From assembly GCF_029760855.1 (NCBI RefSeq), contig NZ_SOSI01000002.1, positions 434,001 to 498,000 on the forward strand: 64,000 nucleotides of DNA, in the 5' to 3' direction. The DNA comes from Erythrobacter litoralis. Its GTDB lineage: Bacteria; Pseudomonadota; Alphaproteobacteria; Sphingomonadales; Sphingomonadaceae. Made by a program: the position numbers and the translations under genes. Positions within the stretch are counted from its first letter, which is position 1; each line of letters starts with the position of its first letter. The notes under the pieces were generated by a model. That model saw only the letters and a list, made by a program, of their open reading frames with translations. It had not been told where the DNA came from and made no database searches. Of this stretch, positions 26,751-35,697 are shown piece after piece.

Positions 26751-27092
26751 CTATATGGCGAGTGCGCTTTCCAGACGGGTCCTGATCCCGCGCAGTGTCT
26801 GAAGAACATCGGTCGACGAGGATGGCGCTTCCGGTGCGTCGTCGGACTGCAAGGCCGCCTTCGCCCCTTTTAGCGTATATCCTTCGCGATTGACCAGCCG
26901 GTCGATCCGCTCGACCAAGGCGATGTCCTCGGGTCGGTAATACCGGCGCCCGCCATTTCGTGTTAGCGGGCGCAACTGCGGGAACTGCTGTTCCCAGTAT
27001 CGTAGTACGTGAGCCTTGATACCTGTTGCCGAGGCGACTTCGCCGATGGTGCGAAGCGCACCCTTGTCCTTGCCGTCGTCGAATGTCGCCAT
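26751..27092 (-). CDS. MerR family transcriptional regulator
   Basis: 113 residues. The N-terminal MerR HTH is clear (RTIGEVASATGIKAHVLRYWEQQFPQLRPLTRNGGRRYYRPEDI); the remaining 40 residues are a short helical tail without the metal-binding cysteines of MerR proper, so the effector is unknown. It is the last gene of the conserved rpmF-plsX-fabH-ihfA-merR unit, starting 9 bases after ihfA. Confidence 0.92.
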   Translation of the reverse strand: MATFDDGKDKGALRTIGEVASATGIKAHVLRYWEQQFPQLRPLTRNGGRRYYRPEDIALVERIDRLVNREGYTLKGAKAALQSDDAPEAPSSSTDVLQTLRGIRTRLESALAI

Positions 27093-27101
27093 TCGACGGC
27101 C

Positions 27102-27407
27102 CTAGCCGTTGGCGATACGCTCTTTCAAGAGCTGGCTTGCCCGGAAGGTCATCACACGGCGGGGCGTGATCGGCACCTCGACGCCGGTCTTCGGATTGCG
27201 GCCGACGCGTTCCTTCTTGTCACGCAGGACGAAGCTGCCGAAGCCGGAAATCTTCACGTTCTCGCCGTCGGACAGCGCATCGCAGATGTGACGCAGGATC
27301 GCCTCGACCAGGTCGAGCGAGTCGGACCGACTCAAGCCCATCTTCCGATTGATCGTATCTGCCAAATCCGCACGGGTCAACGTGCCCACCGAACGCATCA
27401 TGTCCAT
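27102..27407 (-). CDS. ihfA: Integration host factor subunit alpha
   Basis: 101 residues of the HU/IHF fold, with the signature region [24 protein letters not shown] and the Pro-containing beta arm. IHF bends DNA at promoters, origins and recombination sites as a heterodimer with IhfB. A strong GGGAGG site precedes ATG 27407. A 96-base gap separates it from fabH. Confidence 0.95.
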   Translation of the reverse strand: MDMMRSVGTLTRADLADTINRKMGLSRSDSLDLVEAILRHICDALSDGENVKISGFGSFVLRDKKERVGRNPKTGVEVPITPRRVMTFRASQLLKERIANG

Positions 27408-27503
27408 TTTAATCCTCCCTCAGATGCGACCCTGAGTGAAGTCGTCTTCAACCTACTGTATTATCGACCAATTGCCAAGTTTGTGGCAATTTTTCACCCT
27501 GTC

Positions 27504-28469
27504 TCACAACCGGGCAAGCGCGGCACCCCATGTAAACCCGCCGCCCATTGCTTCGAACATGACCAGATCGCCTTCCTTGATCCTGCCGTCTTTGCGCGCG
27601 ACATCGAAGGCGAGCGGCACACTGGCAGCAGACGTGTTCGCATGTTCGCCGACGGTGACCACGATCCTTGCCGGGTCGAGACCGAGCTTGCGAGCCGTCG
27701 CGTCGAGGATGCGCGAATTGGCCTGATGGGGCACGACCCAGTCGATCTCGCTAGCCGCAACTCCGGCATTCGCCAAGACTTCGGTCAGTACGTCGGCAAG
27801 GTTCACGACCGCATGGCGGAACACTTCGCGACCCTTCATCCTGAGCTTGCCGACTTCGCCCGTAGTCGAGGGACCGCCATCGACGTAAAGCAACTCCTTG
27901 TGCGCACCATCGGCATGGAGCTTGGTCGACAGGATGCCGCCGAACCCGTCGGCGATCTCGCGTGCCTCGAGCACGACCGCGCCCGCCCCGTCGCCGAATA
28001 GGACGCAGGTCGTCCGGTCTTCCCAGTCGAGGATACGGCTGAAAGTTTCTGCGCCTATGACCAGCGCCTTTTGCGCCATGCCGGTGCGCAGCATCGAATC
28101 GGCCGTGGCCAGCGCGTAGAGGAAGCCGGAACACACCGCCTGTACATCGAAGGCGATGCCGCCATTGCAGCCGAGGGCGTTCTGCACCGTGGTGGCGGTG
28201 GCGGGAAAGGTGTTGTCTGGCGTCGCGGTGGCGAGGACGATCAGGCCAATTTCGTCCGCTTCGACGCCGGCGTCGGCCAACGCCTTGCGCGCCGCCTCTG
28301 TCGCCAGCGAGCCCGTGGTTTCATGATCACCGGCGATGTATCTCTGGCGAATGCCGGTACGCTCGACGATCCAGTCGTCGCTCGTATCTACTTTTTCCGC
28401 CAGTTCGGCATTGGACACGCACCGTTCCGGCAAGGCGGAACCGCTGCCGACGATATGGGAGCGGATCAT
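27504..28469 (-). CDS. fabH: Beta-ketoacyl-ACP synthase III
   Basis: 321 residues. The catalytic triad is visible: C113 (AVCSGFLYA), His in [13 protein letters not shown] and Asn in [13 protein letters not shown]. FabH condenses acetyl-CoA with malonyl-ACP to start fatty-acid synthesis. Its ATG overlaps the plsX stop (ATGA), showing tight coupling of fatty-acid initiation and phospholipid synthesis. Confidence 0.97.
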   Translation of the reverse strand: MIRSHIVGSGSALPERCVSNAELAEKVDTSDDWIVERTGIRQRYIAGDHETTGSLATEAARKALADAGVEADEIGLIVLATATPDNTFPATATTVQNALGCNGGIAFDVQAVCSGFLYALATADSMLRTGMAQKALVIGAETFSRILDWEDRTTCVLFGDGAGAVVLEAREIADGFGGILSTKLHADGAHKELLYVDGGPSTTGEVGKLRMKGREVFRHAVVNLADVLTEVLANAGVAASEIDWVVPHQANSRILDATARKLGLDPARIVVTVGEHANTSAASVPLAFDVARKDGRIKEGDLVMFEAMGGGFTWGAALARL

Positions 28470-29503
28470 TTACCGCTCAGCCCGTGTTCGCCGACGGCGC
28501 TCAAATCGTGTTTGATGCGATTGATGATGTCGTCTTCCAGTAGACGCGCCGCCACTTCGACCGCATTGGCGACGCCGAGGGCATTCGCGCTGCCATGACT
28601 TTTTACGACGATCCCGTTCAAGCCAAGGAAGACGGCGCCGTTGTGGTTGTTCGGATCGAGATGATGCCGCAGCAGTTCGGTTGCCGGACGGCTGACGAGG
28701 AAGCCGATCTTGGAACGCAGAGAGGAACTGAAGGCACTCTTCAATAAGTCGGTCACGAACCGTGCCGCACCTTCGATAGCTTTGAGGGCAATGTTGCCGG
28801 AAAACCCGTCCGTCACCACCACGTCGCATTCGCCGCGATTGATCTTGTCCGCTTCCAGGAAACCCTCGAATTCCATCGCGAGCCCGGTTGCCGCGCGCAA
28901 CTCGTTGGCGGCGTCCTGAATGTCCTCGGTGCCCTTTGTTTCTTCGGTGCCGATATTAAGCAGGCGGACCCGCGGGCGTTCCTTGCCCGAAACGATGCGG
29001 GAATAGGCCGCGCCCATGATCGCGAACTGCACCAGATTGCGCGCGTCGCATTCGCGGTTCGCACCGAGATCGAGCATGATCACGTCATCGTCGGTCAAGG
29101 TCGGCAGGAGGGCGGCAAGCGCCGGACGGTCGAGCCCCGGCATCGTGCGCAGGGCAAGCTTGCTGATCGCCATGAGCGCGCCGGTATTCCCGGCCGATAC
29201 GGCAGCGCCCGCCTCGCCGCGCTTCACGGCATCCACGGCAAGGCCCATGCTCGTCGTCTTGGCACGTCGCAGCGCGCGCGAGGGCTTCTCGTCCCCGCCG
29301 ATCACGTCGTCGCAGTGGAGGATTTCGGAAGCGCCGGCCATGCCAGGATGATCCGCGAGCGCGGCGGAAATCCGCGCTTCGTCGCCGACCAGCAGGAACT
29401 TGAAGCGATCATGGCGGCGGCGCGCGATGGCCGCCCCCTCGATCGTGGTGCGCACGCCTTCGTCGCCGCCCATCGCATCGAGCGCGATACGCGGCAGACT
29501 CAT
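28466..29503 (-). CDS. plsX: Phosphate acyltransferase PlsX
   Basis: 345 residues beginning [16 protein letters not shown], the PlsX hallmark, with the [22 protein letters not shown] and [17 protein letters not shown] regions. PlsX makes acyl-phosphate from acyl-ACP for PlsY. It follows rpmF by 26 bases in the usual order and overlaps fabH by 4 bases. Confidence 0.97.
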   Translation of the reverse strand: MSLPRIALDAMGGDEGVRTTIEGAAIARRRHDRFKFLLVGDEARISAALADHPGMAGASEILHCDDVIGGDEKPSRALRRAKTTSMGLAVDAVKRGEAGAAVSAGNTGALMAISKLALRTMPGLDRPALAALLPTLTDDDVIMLDLGANRECDARNLVQFAIMGAAYSRIVSGKERPRVRLLNIGTEETKGTEDIQDAANELRAATGLAMEFEGFLEADKINRGECDVVVTDGFSGNIALKAIEGAARFVTDLLKSAFSSSLRSKIGFLVSRPATELLRHHLDPNNHNGAVFLGLNGIVVKSHGSANALGVANAVEVAARLLEDDIINRIKHDLSAVGEHGLSGK

Positions 29504-29529
29504 GGCACTCTCCGGTTCAAGCTACGGTC

Positions 29530-29709
29530 TTAGAGACCGACGGCGATGACTTCGCGACCGTTGTAATAGCCGCAATGCGGGCAAAGATTGTGCGGACGCT
29601 TCAATTCGCCGCAATTGGAGCATTCGTGATGCGCCTCGACCTTGAGCGAATCGTGAGCGCGGCGGTTGCCGCGGCGGTGGGGCGATACTTTTCTCTTGGG
29701 GACAGCCAT
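29530..29709 (-). CDS. rpmF: 50S ribosomal protein L32
   Basis: 59 residues: starts [20 protein letters not shown] and has the zinc ribbon C30-x2-C33 ... C43-x2-C46 ([15 protein letters not shown]), ending REVIAVGL. The basic N-terminus and four-Cys ribbon are typical of the zinc-binding (C+) form of L32. It heads the plsX-fabH-ihfA-merR unit, so the promoter should lie in the 152-base gap upstream (29710-29861), where I see no other gene. Confidence 0.97.
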   Translation of the reverse strand: MAVPKRKVSPHRRGNRRAHDSLKVEAHHECSNCGELKRPHNLCPHCGYYNGREVIAVGL

Positions 29710-29861
29710 GACGGCACCTGTTCCTCAAATAAATCTGTGGTTTCGTGTGGCCGCCCCTAAAGGATGGTCCGGCGTCGCACAAGATGCGCGAGCGACCCGA
29801 ATATCCCGACCGTGACGGTGAAGGCGCGCGCTATAGCGAGTTTGACGCGGCTTGCAAGCGT

Positions 29862-30530
29862 TCAGGCAAGGGCCGCGTCGCTGACGAAGGCATTGGTCTT
29901 GCGTTCCTGCCCGAATGTGCTCGTGGGGCCGTGCCCGGGAATGAAGGTGATGTCGTCGCCCAGCGGCCAGAGTTTCTGCGTAATCGCGTCGATCAGATCC
30001 TGATGGTTTCCCATGGGAAAGTCCGTCCGCCCGATGCTGCCTTGGAACAGCACATCGCCGACGACTGCGAATTTGCTCGGCCGGTGGAAGAAAATGACGT
30101 GGCCCGGCGTATGGCCGGGGCAGTGGATGACCTCCAGCGTCAACTCGCCGACGGTAACCGTGTCGCCATCCTCCAGCCAGCGATCAGGCTCGAACACTTG
30201 CCCGTTGATGCCGTATTTCCTGCCGTCGTCGTCGAGACGGCTGATCCAGAACCGGTCGTCCTCATGCGGTCCTTCGATCGGCAGGCCGAGTTCTTTCGCA
30301 AGCACCCCCGCTTCGCCACAATGATCGATGTGACCGTGCGTAATCAGGATTTTCTCAAGCTCGACCCCGGTATTGGCGACCGCGGCCTTAAGTTTGTCGA
30401 GATCGCCGCCGGGGTCGATCAGGGCACCCTTATTGGTGGTCGTGCACCAGATGAGCGAACAATTCTGCTGCAAGGGTGTGACCGGCACGATGCCGGCTTT
30501 CATCGGAGGAATGGTCGAAGCGTCGGTCAT
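29862..30530 (-). CDS. MBL-fold metallo-hydrolase (glyoxalase II-like)
   Basis: 222 residues. The metal motif THGHIDHCG (HxHxDH), the second His in CPGHTPGH, Asp in VVGDVLFQGSIGRTDFP and the final PGHGP give a full binuclear site. The GSIGRTDFPMGN segment is typical of the YcbL/GloB-like type II subgroup; the substrate may be a glutathione thioester, but this is not certain. No obvious ribosome site precedes ATG 30530. Confidence 0.92.
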   Translation of the reverse strand: MTDASTIPPMKAGIVPVTPLQQNCSLIWCTTTNKGALIDPGGDLDKLKAAVANTGVELEKILITHGHIDHCGEAGVLAKELGLPIEGPHEDDRFWISRLDDDGRKYGINGQVFEPDRWLEDGDTVTVGELTLEVIHCPGHTPGHVIFFHRPSKFAVVGDVLFQGSIGRTDFPMGNHQDLIDAITQKLWPLGDDITFIPGHGPTSTFGQERKTNAFVSDAALA

Positions 30531-30585
30531 GCCACGGAAAATGGCCGCCGACGCTTCGGATTACAACTGCCGGTTTGGTGTGAGC

Positions 30586-30936
30586 TTAGAAGCGCCGGAA
30601 ATCGGTTATCCGTCCATCGCTGCGGAACGTGCAGCCGAAACGCCCGTCGCCGCCACGCTGGCGGCTGTCGATATACCCGGTGACGATGACGGTATCGCGG
30701 CCTTCCTGATTGACCTCGTCCACCCGTGCGCGGCCATATCGCGAGGCTTCGCGGCCGCAGGCATCCGCCGCGGCGCGTTCGAAATCGCCGCCGCGGTTGT
30801 AGCCGTAGCCGGCACCATACCGGTCATCGTACCTGTCGTTGCCGACGCCGCCGAGAAGGCCGCCGCCATACTGGGCACAGCCGCCGAGGGCGAGTGTGCC
30901 AGCGAGGATCGTGGGGATGAGAAGTGTCTTGCGCAT
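30586..30936 (-). CDS. Putative small lipoprotein, unknown function
   Basis: 116 residues. The lipobox LALGGC (Cys20) follows a hydrophobic signal; the mature N-terminus is Gly/Tyr/Asp-rich (GGGLLGGVGNDRYDDRYGAGYGYNRGG), then a small folded part with two Cys (ACGRE, GCTFRSDG). CGGAGA precedes the ATG. The C-terminal pattern resembles short envelope lipoproteins of sphingomonads without assigned function. Confidence 0.8.
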   Translation of the reverse strand: MRKTLLIPTILAGTLALGGCAQYGGGLLGGVGNDRYDDRYGAGYGYNRGGDFERAAADACGREASRYGRARVDEVNQEGRDTVIVTGYIDSRQRGGDGRFGCTFRSDGRITDFRRF

Positions 30937-31036
30937 ATCGGTCTCCGGTCGCGTGTTGTCGCCTGGCCCACCCGGCTGAAGGAACGTGCCTATTTACGCG
31001 ATCCGCGTCGGTTCGTTCCGTTTCGCGATTACCCGA

Positions 31037-31699
31037 TCACACCCGGCCGCCCTTCCACACGACGCGTCCGATGATCTCTACTTCGTCACGGGTGAGTTCG
31101 ATCGGCGCATAGGCGTCGTTGGCGCTTATCAGCTTGATCCGCCCCGGCGCGCTGGCATGAACCTGCTTCACGTGCAGCGCATCGCCGATGCGGATTACAT
31201 GGATGCCCTCGCCGGCGCGTTTGTTGCGATCAACGAAGATTTCATCTCCCGAACGTAGCAGTGGTTCCATGCTGTCGCCTTCGACGCGAATGGCGGACAG
31301 GTCGGCACCTTCAAGCCCCATTTCGCGTAACCATTTGCGACTGAAACGGTAAACATCGAAGGAAATTTCCTGCACCGAGAATGAACCCGGCCCGGCAGAA
31401 GCATCGAGCGGCAGGCGCCTGACCTCGATCCAGTCCTCGGATCGCATAGCACTGGAAGAGGCCACCGGACCGTGGGGGCGTGTTTCGATCTGCCCTGCCG
31501 GAATCCCGAGGAATTCCGCGATTTTCCGGAGGTCCGGCTCGTCGAGATGGCGTGGACTTCCGCGAGATACGTATTGCTGCAGATAAGCTGCATTCCGCCC
31601 GAGGACACGCGAAAGCGCCGCCAGGCTGGTGCCGCGCTCCCGAGCCGCTTCCTGCAATCGTTTACGGGCTTGCTGCTCGCCGTTTTCCGAGGGTTTCAT
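31037..31699 (-). CDS. HTH-S24 family repressor (LexA/CI-like, possible self-cleaving)
   Basis: 220 residues: an N-terminal HTH (SLAALSRVLGRNAAYLQQYVSRG) and a C-terminal S24 peptidase domain with Ser143 (EGDSMEPLL) and Lys178 (ALHVKQV). An Ala102-Gly103 pair lies 41 residues before Ser143, close to the LexA spacing for autocleavage, so RecA-stimulated self-inactivation is possible but unproven. AGGA precedes ATG 31699 by 6 bases. Two palindromes directly upstream look like its own operators. No prophage genes are adjacent. Confidence 0.88.
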   Translation of the reverse strand: MKPSENGEQQARKRLQEAARERGTSLAALSRVLGRNAAYLQQYVSRGSPRHLDEPDLRKIAEFLGIPAGQIETRPHGPVASSSAMRSEDWIEVRRLPLDASAGPGSFSVQEISFDVYRFSRKWLREMGLEGADLSAIRVEGDSMEPLLRSGDEIFVDRNKRAGEGIHVIRIGDALHVKQVHASAPGRIKLISANDAYAPIELTRDEVEIIGRVVWKGGRV

Positions 31700-31705
31700 C
31701 AAAAT

Positions 31706-31720
31706 TCCTATAGCATAGGA
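31706..31720. promoter_or_regulatory. Candidate operator 1 of the S24 repressor
   Basis: Perfect palindrome TCCTAT-AGC-ATAGGA, 7 bases upstream of the repressor ATG and overlapping its ribosome-site region. The half-site TAGGA recurs in the neighbouring palindrome. Confidence 0.6.
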
Positions 31721-31724
31721 TTTT

Positions 31725-31740
31725 TCCTAGACAAGTAGGA
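31725..31740. promoter_or_regulatory. Candidate operator 2 of the S24 repressor
   Basis: Palindrome TCCTA-GACAAG-TAGGA. Its TAGGATTT right half repeats the right half of operator 1. Another single half-site-like TAGGAA occurs at about 31754-31759. The arrangement suits control of the repressor and of the divergent small genes. Confidence 0.55.
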
Positions 31741-31807
31741 TTTCGAGTGGAACAAATTAGGAACAGACAGCGACTCGCTGTCCCGATCAATCAGGGAAGC
31801 GCCACAC

Positions 31808-32020
31808 ATGCTCATTCGATCCATCGAGACTTTTCTCAGACAATACAAAATGCCCCCGACGAAGTTCGGCCGCCTCGCCGCGCACGATCCGCGCTTCGTG
31901 CTCGACCTCAGGATGGGCCGGGAACCGCGAAGCGGTACTGAAGCACGCATAGTTGGCTTCATGCGCGGTTTCGAAGCCGCGCAGGGCGAAGCCGGTCGGG
32001 AGAACACCGATGTCGGCTGA
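31808..32020 (+). CDS. Small uncharacterised protein, 70 residues
   Basis: Begins MLIRSIETFLRQYKMPPTKFGRLAAHDPRFVLDLRMGREPRSGTEARI; the layout (helix, short turn 'PTKFGRLAAHDPRFV', helix) looks like a minimal helix-turn-helix related to phage/plasmid small regulators. It is divergent from the S24 repressor across the operator region and overlaps the next gene start by 11 bases, so the two plus-strand genes are probably co-expressed. Function unknown. Confidence 0.72.
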   Translation: MLIRSIETFLRQYKMPPTKFGRLAAHDPRFVLDLRMGREPRSGTEARIVGFMRGFEAAQGEAGRENTDVG

Positions 32021-32363
32021 ACGTTTCCTCCCCCGCCGCAAGGCCCGTCGCTCTTCCCCTGGCGACAGGCTGCGCGACGCCCTGCTGCGCCTGTGCGACC
32101 ACCACGGCCAGATCGTCGATCACAAAGAGCGCACCTGGGCGAGCATCACATTCGCCGGTTCGCGCCACACGGTGGGGATCCTGTTCGCGGGCGAGGACGC
32201 GGTAGAGGCAGGCGAACGGTTCATTGCCGCACTGCCCGAAAACGAATTCGCTATCCCCGGCCATCTCGTAGCCGATGCGACCGTGGCGGAAGTCGATCAC
32301 CGGCTCGTACCCTTACCCCGCCTCGCGGTCCGGTGCGAGCTGCTGTTGCTGGAAGATGCATGA
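32010..32363 (+). CDS. Uncharacterised protein, 117 residues
   Basis: Starts MSAERFLPRRKARRSS (basic), followed by an alpha/beta segment (QIVDHKERTWASITFAGSRHTVGILFAGEDAVEAGERFIAALPENEF). The last part (DHRLVPLPRLAVRCELLLLED) looks like a beta strand/helix pair. No signal peptide, no metal motif, no family recognised. ATG 32010 overlaps the end of the 70-residue gene in another frame, implying coupling with it. Confidence 0.72.
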   Translation: MSAERFLPRRKARRSSPGDRLRDALLRLCDHHGQIVDHKERTWASITFAGSRHTVGILFAGEDAVEAGERFIAALPENEFAIPGHLVADATVAEVDHRLVPLPRLAVRCELLLLEDA

Positions 32364-32421
32364 CGCTTGACCATTTCCTAAGCGCTTGTCAGACATCGCA
32401 TTTCCGAGGGGAAAATCTTAA

Positions 32422-33132
32422 ATGCGTTCATGCTTAATAGCCTCTTGCTTCGCGGCGATGCTGGGGGCCGTTCCCCTGCAGGCACAGGATCTCGAAGGGC
32501 TGGAGATCGTGGTTACGGCCACGCGGATCGATCAGGACGACTATTCTGATACGATGCCAGCGATCGGGCTGCGCAAGCCGGCGGACTTTCTCGTCCAGAG
32601 CGTCGCCATTCGCGGAGATACCCGCGATCCAGCTCAGCGGCGGCGCGAGATCCGGACCATGCTGACCGACGCGATCCGCCGCGCGGAATCGATCGGCGTC
32701 GAACTGGCCTATGGCGATTTCATTCTTACCCCGCTCACAGTGGTCAATGCGGAAGAGGTGTCGCTTCAGAATGATAGCCGACCCGATAGCGAGCGCGTGA
32801 TCTTCCTGGTGAAAGCGCCGCTCGGCGGAAGGCAAAGCGGCGATGCCGCACAGGCGCAGATCGAACGCTTCATCGAAGCCGTACCCGAAGTTGGACGGGC
32901 GCAGATGGACGAATGGGGGGACAATACCCTCTCCATCGTCGGGCCGGACGAATATCGTCCGGAAATAGCCGCCATGATCGCGCAGGATGCGAATGCGATG
33001 GCAGGCAGGATGGGCGAGAGTTACAAGGTGGAAGTGACCGGGCTGAACATGCCGGTCCAATGGGCCCGTTCCGGCCCGGCGGAAGTGTTCCTGTACATTC
33101 CCTACGAGTTGAAGATCGTACCCGCACCCTGA
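32422..33132 (+). CDS. Exported protein of unknown function (SIMPL-like pattern, weak)
   Basis: 236 residues with a Sec signal peptide (MRSCLIASCFAAMLGAVPLQAQ). The mature region includes ATRID, repeated long helices (RRREIRTMLTDAIRRAESIGVEL) and a C-terminal strand VFLYIPYELKIVPAP, a pattern loosely like periplasmic SIMPL-domain proteins. The opening IVVTATR can mislead towards TonB receptors, but the length excludes a beta-barrel receptor. Convergent with the dehydrogenase gene, 5 bases between stops. Confidence 0.75.
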   Translation: MRSCLIASCFAAMLGAVPLQAQDLEGLEIVVTATRIDQDDYSDTMPAIGLRKPADFLVQSVAIRGDTRDPAQRRREIRTMLTDAIRRAESIGVELAYGDFILTPLTVVNAEEVSLQNDSRPDSERVIFLVKAPLGGRQSGDAAQAQIERFIEAVPEVGRAQMDEWGDNTLSIVGPDEYRPEIAAMIAQDANAMAGRMGESYKVEVTGLNMPVQWARSGPAEVFLYIPYELKIVPAP

Positions 33133-33137
33133 CCGGG

Positions 33138-34076
33138 TCAGTACCCCGCCGAGAGATCAACGCGCGGTTCGACCGGTTCGCCTCTGTGCCAGCGACCGAG
33201 GTTCTCGATGAACCGGTCGGCGCTGCGCTGAAACATCTTCGTTTGCGCGCGGCCCGACAGGTGCATGGTGACCTGCGCGTTCTCCAGCGCCCATAACGGG
33301 TGATCTTCGGGCAGCGGTTCGGGATCGGTCACGTCGAGCAGCGCGGCCTCTATTTTCTTGGCTTCCAGCGCGGCGACCAGATCGTCCTGCTGTACGACAT
33401 CGCCCCGCGCGATGTTCACCAGCACCGCATTGGGCCGCATGGCGGCGAGTTCGGCGGCGCTTATCATGTGGCGGGTCTCGTCGGTCGAGGGCACGGCGAG
33501 GATCACCCAGTCGAACTCACCCAGCTTTTCGCGCCATTCGCCGGGACAAAGCGCGCCCTCCCCGCCTGAGCGGCGTACGGGCACGACTGTCATGTCGAAC
33601 GCCTCGAGCCGGGTCTTGATCAGGCTGCCGATCGCACCGAGGCCGAGGAGCAGCACGCGCTCGCCCGCCAGTTCGCGCTTTCCGGGGCTATCGCCTAGCC
33701 ATTCGTGCCGGTCCTGCGCGCGCACCACATCGCGGTATCCCTTGGCGTGGGCGAGCATCAGCATAACGACATATTCCGCGATGGTCAGCGCGTTGATGCC
33801 CGCGCCGTTGGTTACCACGGTGCCGCGGTCTTCCAGCAAATCGAGCGGAAGAAATTCGAGGCCGGCATAGATCGAGTTTAGCCACTTGAGGTTCGTCGCG
33901 GCCTTCACCGTCTCGACCATCGGCTCTTTCTGGTTGAAGTCGAACCAGCCGATTTCCGCTTGCGGAGCGATCTCCAGCGCCTGCTCCTTGGTCGTGAACC
34001 ATAGGGGCTCCACCCATTCGGGCAGGCGCAGCTCCACCAACGGGCGGATCAGGGCGGACATCACGGCTTTGGTCAT
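33138..34076 (-). CDS. D-2-hydroxyacid dehydrogenase family protein
   Basis: 312 residues. The NAD-binding loop is LGLGAIGSLI, and the catalytic triad appears as Arg (NIARGDVV), Glu (DVTDPEPLPEDHPLW) and His (VTMHLSGR). The substrate is not deducible; glyoxylate/hydroxypyruvate-type reduction is typical of the family. GGAGAG lies before ATG 34076. It lies downstream of cysS on the same strand. Confidence 0.92.
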   Translation of the reverse strand: MTKAVMSALIRPLVELRLPEWVEPLWFTTKEQALEIAPQAEIGWFDFNQKEPMVETVKAATNLKWLNSIYAGLEFLPLDLLEDRGTVVTNGAGINALTIAEYVVMLMLAHAKGYRDVVRAQDRHEWLGDSPGKRELAGERVLLLGLGAIGSLIKTRLEAFDMTVVPVRRSGGEGALCPGEWREKLGEFDWVILAVPSTDETRHMISAAELAAMRPNAVLVNIARGDVVQQDDLVAALEAKKIEAALLDVTDPEPLPEDHPLWALENAQVTMHLSGRAQTKMFQRSADRFIENLGRWHRGEPVEPRVDLSAGY

Positions 34077-34117
34077 GGGTGAGACTCTCCTCTTCGGATT
34101 AAGTCCCTAACCGCAAC

Positions 34118-35647
34118 TCAGCCTAGCTTCCACTCCCAGCCGAGCGGATCGCCGTCCATCACCTCGACGCCCCAATCATTTAGGACGCGGCGAAGCTCGT
34201 CGGACAACTGATACTCTCCTGCTCTTTTAAGTAACCGGCGAGCATTTATGACCCCGTCGATGTCTGCATTCACGACCGAGATAGGTGCATTGTTTCGTAT
34301 ATTCTTCGTGCGGAGCTTCCGCCGAGTTAAACGTATAAGTCCTAGCCCAAGAACCTCGTCCATGAGTGCGATAGCAAGCGATTTATGTCGCTTTTTGTAG
34401 CGTTTGTTTTTTACCACTCTTTCTAGGACAGTCAAAGCTTCTGACGTATTGAGATCATCACATATTGCTTGCTCAAACTGTTTGAGATCGCGCTTTATGG
34501 GATGATCAAGTATTTCAAGGAGGCGGTTATTTAGCCCAGTTTGGCTCGGACTATTCTCAGGATATTCGCGCCTGAGTAAAGCAAAGAACTTTGAGTCAGG
34601 TCGGATCCTCCGCACATTTTGGACAAGGCGACTTAGACGGCGACTTGCAGCTGACAACCCTTCCCAGCTGAATTCCAGCTCGCTGCGGTAATGCGCCTGC
34701 AGGCACATCATGCGGTAGGCGAGCGGGTGGTAGCCCTTGTCGATCAGCAATTGCAGTCGAAGGAACTCGCCCGACGACTTCGACATCTTGCCGGACCGCT
34801 CGACGAGGAAGTTGTTGTGCATCCATATCTTCGCTCCCGAATGCGTCGCCTCGTCCAGTGATCCGCAGCCGCAAAAGGCTTGGTTCTGCGCGATCTCGTT
34901 CGGGTGGTGAATTTCGCGATGGTCGATCCCGCCGGTGTGGATGTCGAATGGAAAGCCGAGCAGTTTCTCCCCCATGACCGAGCATTCCAGATGCCAGCCC
35001 GGCGCACCCTTGCCCCACGGCGAGTCCCATTCCATCTGCCGCGTTTCACCTTGAGGTGTCTTGCGCCAGATCGCGAAGTCGGCCTGATTACGCTTGCCCT
35101 CGACCGTGTCGATCCGGCCCTCGCCGTCTTCGGTGACCGCCCGGGCCAGGCGCCCGTAATCCTTCACCGTCGAGACGTCGAAATAAAGGCCGCCGTCGAG
35201 TTCGTAGCAATGCTCGTCCGCGATGCCCTTCGCGAATTCGATCATCGGCTCGATGTAATCGGTGGCGACCGACCATTCCGCCGGCTCGCGGATATTGAGC
35301 GCTTTGATATCGGCCTTGAACGCCTCGGTGTAATGGCGCGCTATATCCCAGATCGTGCGGTCCGATCCGGCGGCAGCCTTTTCCAGCTTGTCCTCGCCGC
35401 TATCCGCATCGTCCGTCAGGTGGCCGACATCGGTGATGTTGATGACGTGACGGAGATCGTATCCTTTCCAGCTCAACGCCCGGCCCAGCACGTCGGCAAA
35501 GACGTAGGCGCGCATATTGCCGATATGCGGGTAATTGTAGACCGTCGGCCCGCAAGTATAGACCCGTGCCTCGCCAGCGTGAACCGGCTCGAAGGTTTCG
35601 AGCTGGCGGGTTAGCGAATTGAACAGCTTGAGCGGGGTGTCTGGCAT
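34118..35647 (-). CDS. cysS: Cysteinyl-tRNA synthetase, with foreign-looking C-terminal domain
   Basis: 509 residues. Class I signatures are intact: HIGN at 41-44, KMSKS at 287-291, and zinc ligands in YTCGPTVYNYP, GWHLECSVM and GIDHREIHHPNE. The C-terminal DALR/anticodon region (about 330-482) keeps recognisable motifs (CDDLNTSEAL, EVLGLGL, DELRRVLNDWGVEVMDGD) but its DNA is much poorer in GC than the rest of the gene. It attaches Cys to tRNA-Cys. ATG 35647 gives the standard N-terminus. Confidence 0.95.
   Translation of the reverse strand: MPDTPLKLFNSLTRQLETFEPVHAGEARVYTCGPTVYNYPHIGNMRAYVFADVLGRALSWKGYDLRHVINITDVGHLTDDADSGEDKLEKAAAGSDRTIWDIARHYTEAFKADIKALNIREPAEWSVATDYIEPMIEFAKGIADEHCYELDGGLYFDVSTVKDYGRLARAVTEDGEGRIDTVEGKRNQADFAIWRKTPQGETRQMEWDSPWGKGAPGWHLECSVMGEKLLGFPFDIHTGGIDHREIHHPNEIAQNQAFCGCGSLDEATHSGAKIWMHNNFLVERSGKMSKSSGEFLRLQLLIDKGYHPLAYRMMCLQAHYRSELEFSWEGLSAASRRLSRLVQNVRRIRPDSKFFALLRREYPENSPSQTGLNNRLLEILDHPIKRDLKQFEQAICDDLNTSEALTVLERVVKNKRYKKRHKSLAIALMDEVLGLGLIRLTRRKLRTKNIRNNAPISVVNADIDGVINARRLLKRAGEYQLSDELRRVLNDWGVEVMDGDPLGWEWKLG
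34205..34665. other. Low-GC segment inside cysS (composition mosaic)
   Basis: By hand count 34201-34620 has about 45% GC, with 34381-34440 near 35%, whereas the cysS DNA on its 5' side and the last 80 bases of the gene are at roughly 60% or more. The segment encodes the CysRS anticodon-side domain and has AT-rich codon choices. It looks like a recombined piece from a lower-GC donor, although the reading frame is kept. Confidence 0.75.
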
Positions 35648-35697
35648 GGGGTGCGTGTTACAGTCACGCCATCGCAGCGCAAGCCGGGATGACGCAG

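Noticed and set aside
32422-33132. TonB-dependent receptor call suggested by the IVVTATR motif
   Set aside because: At 236 residues the protein is too short for a plug plus barrel and contains mostly helices; the motif match is accidental.
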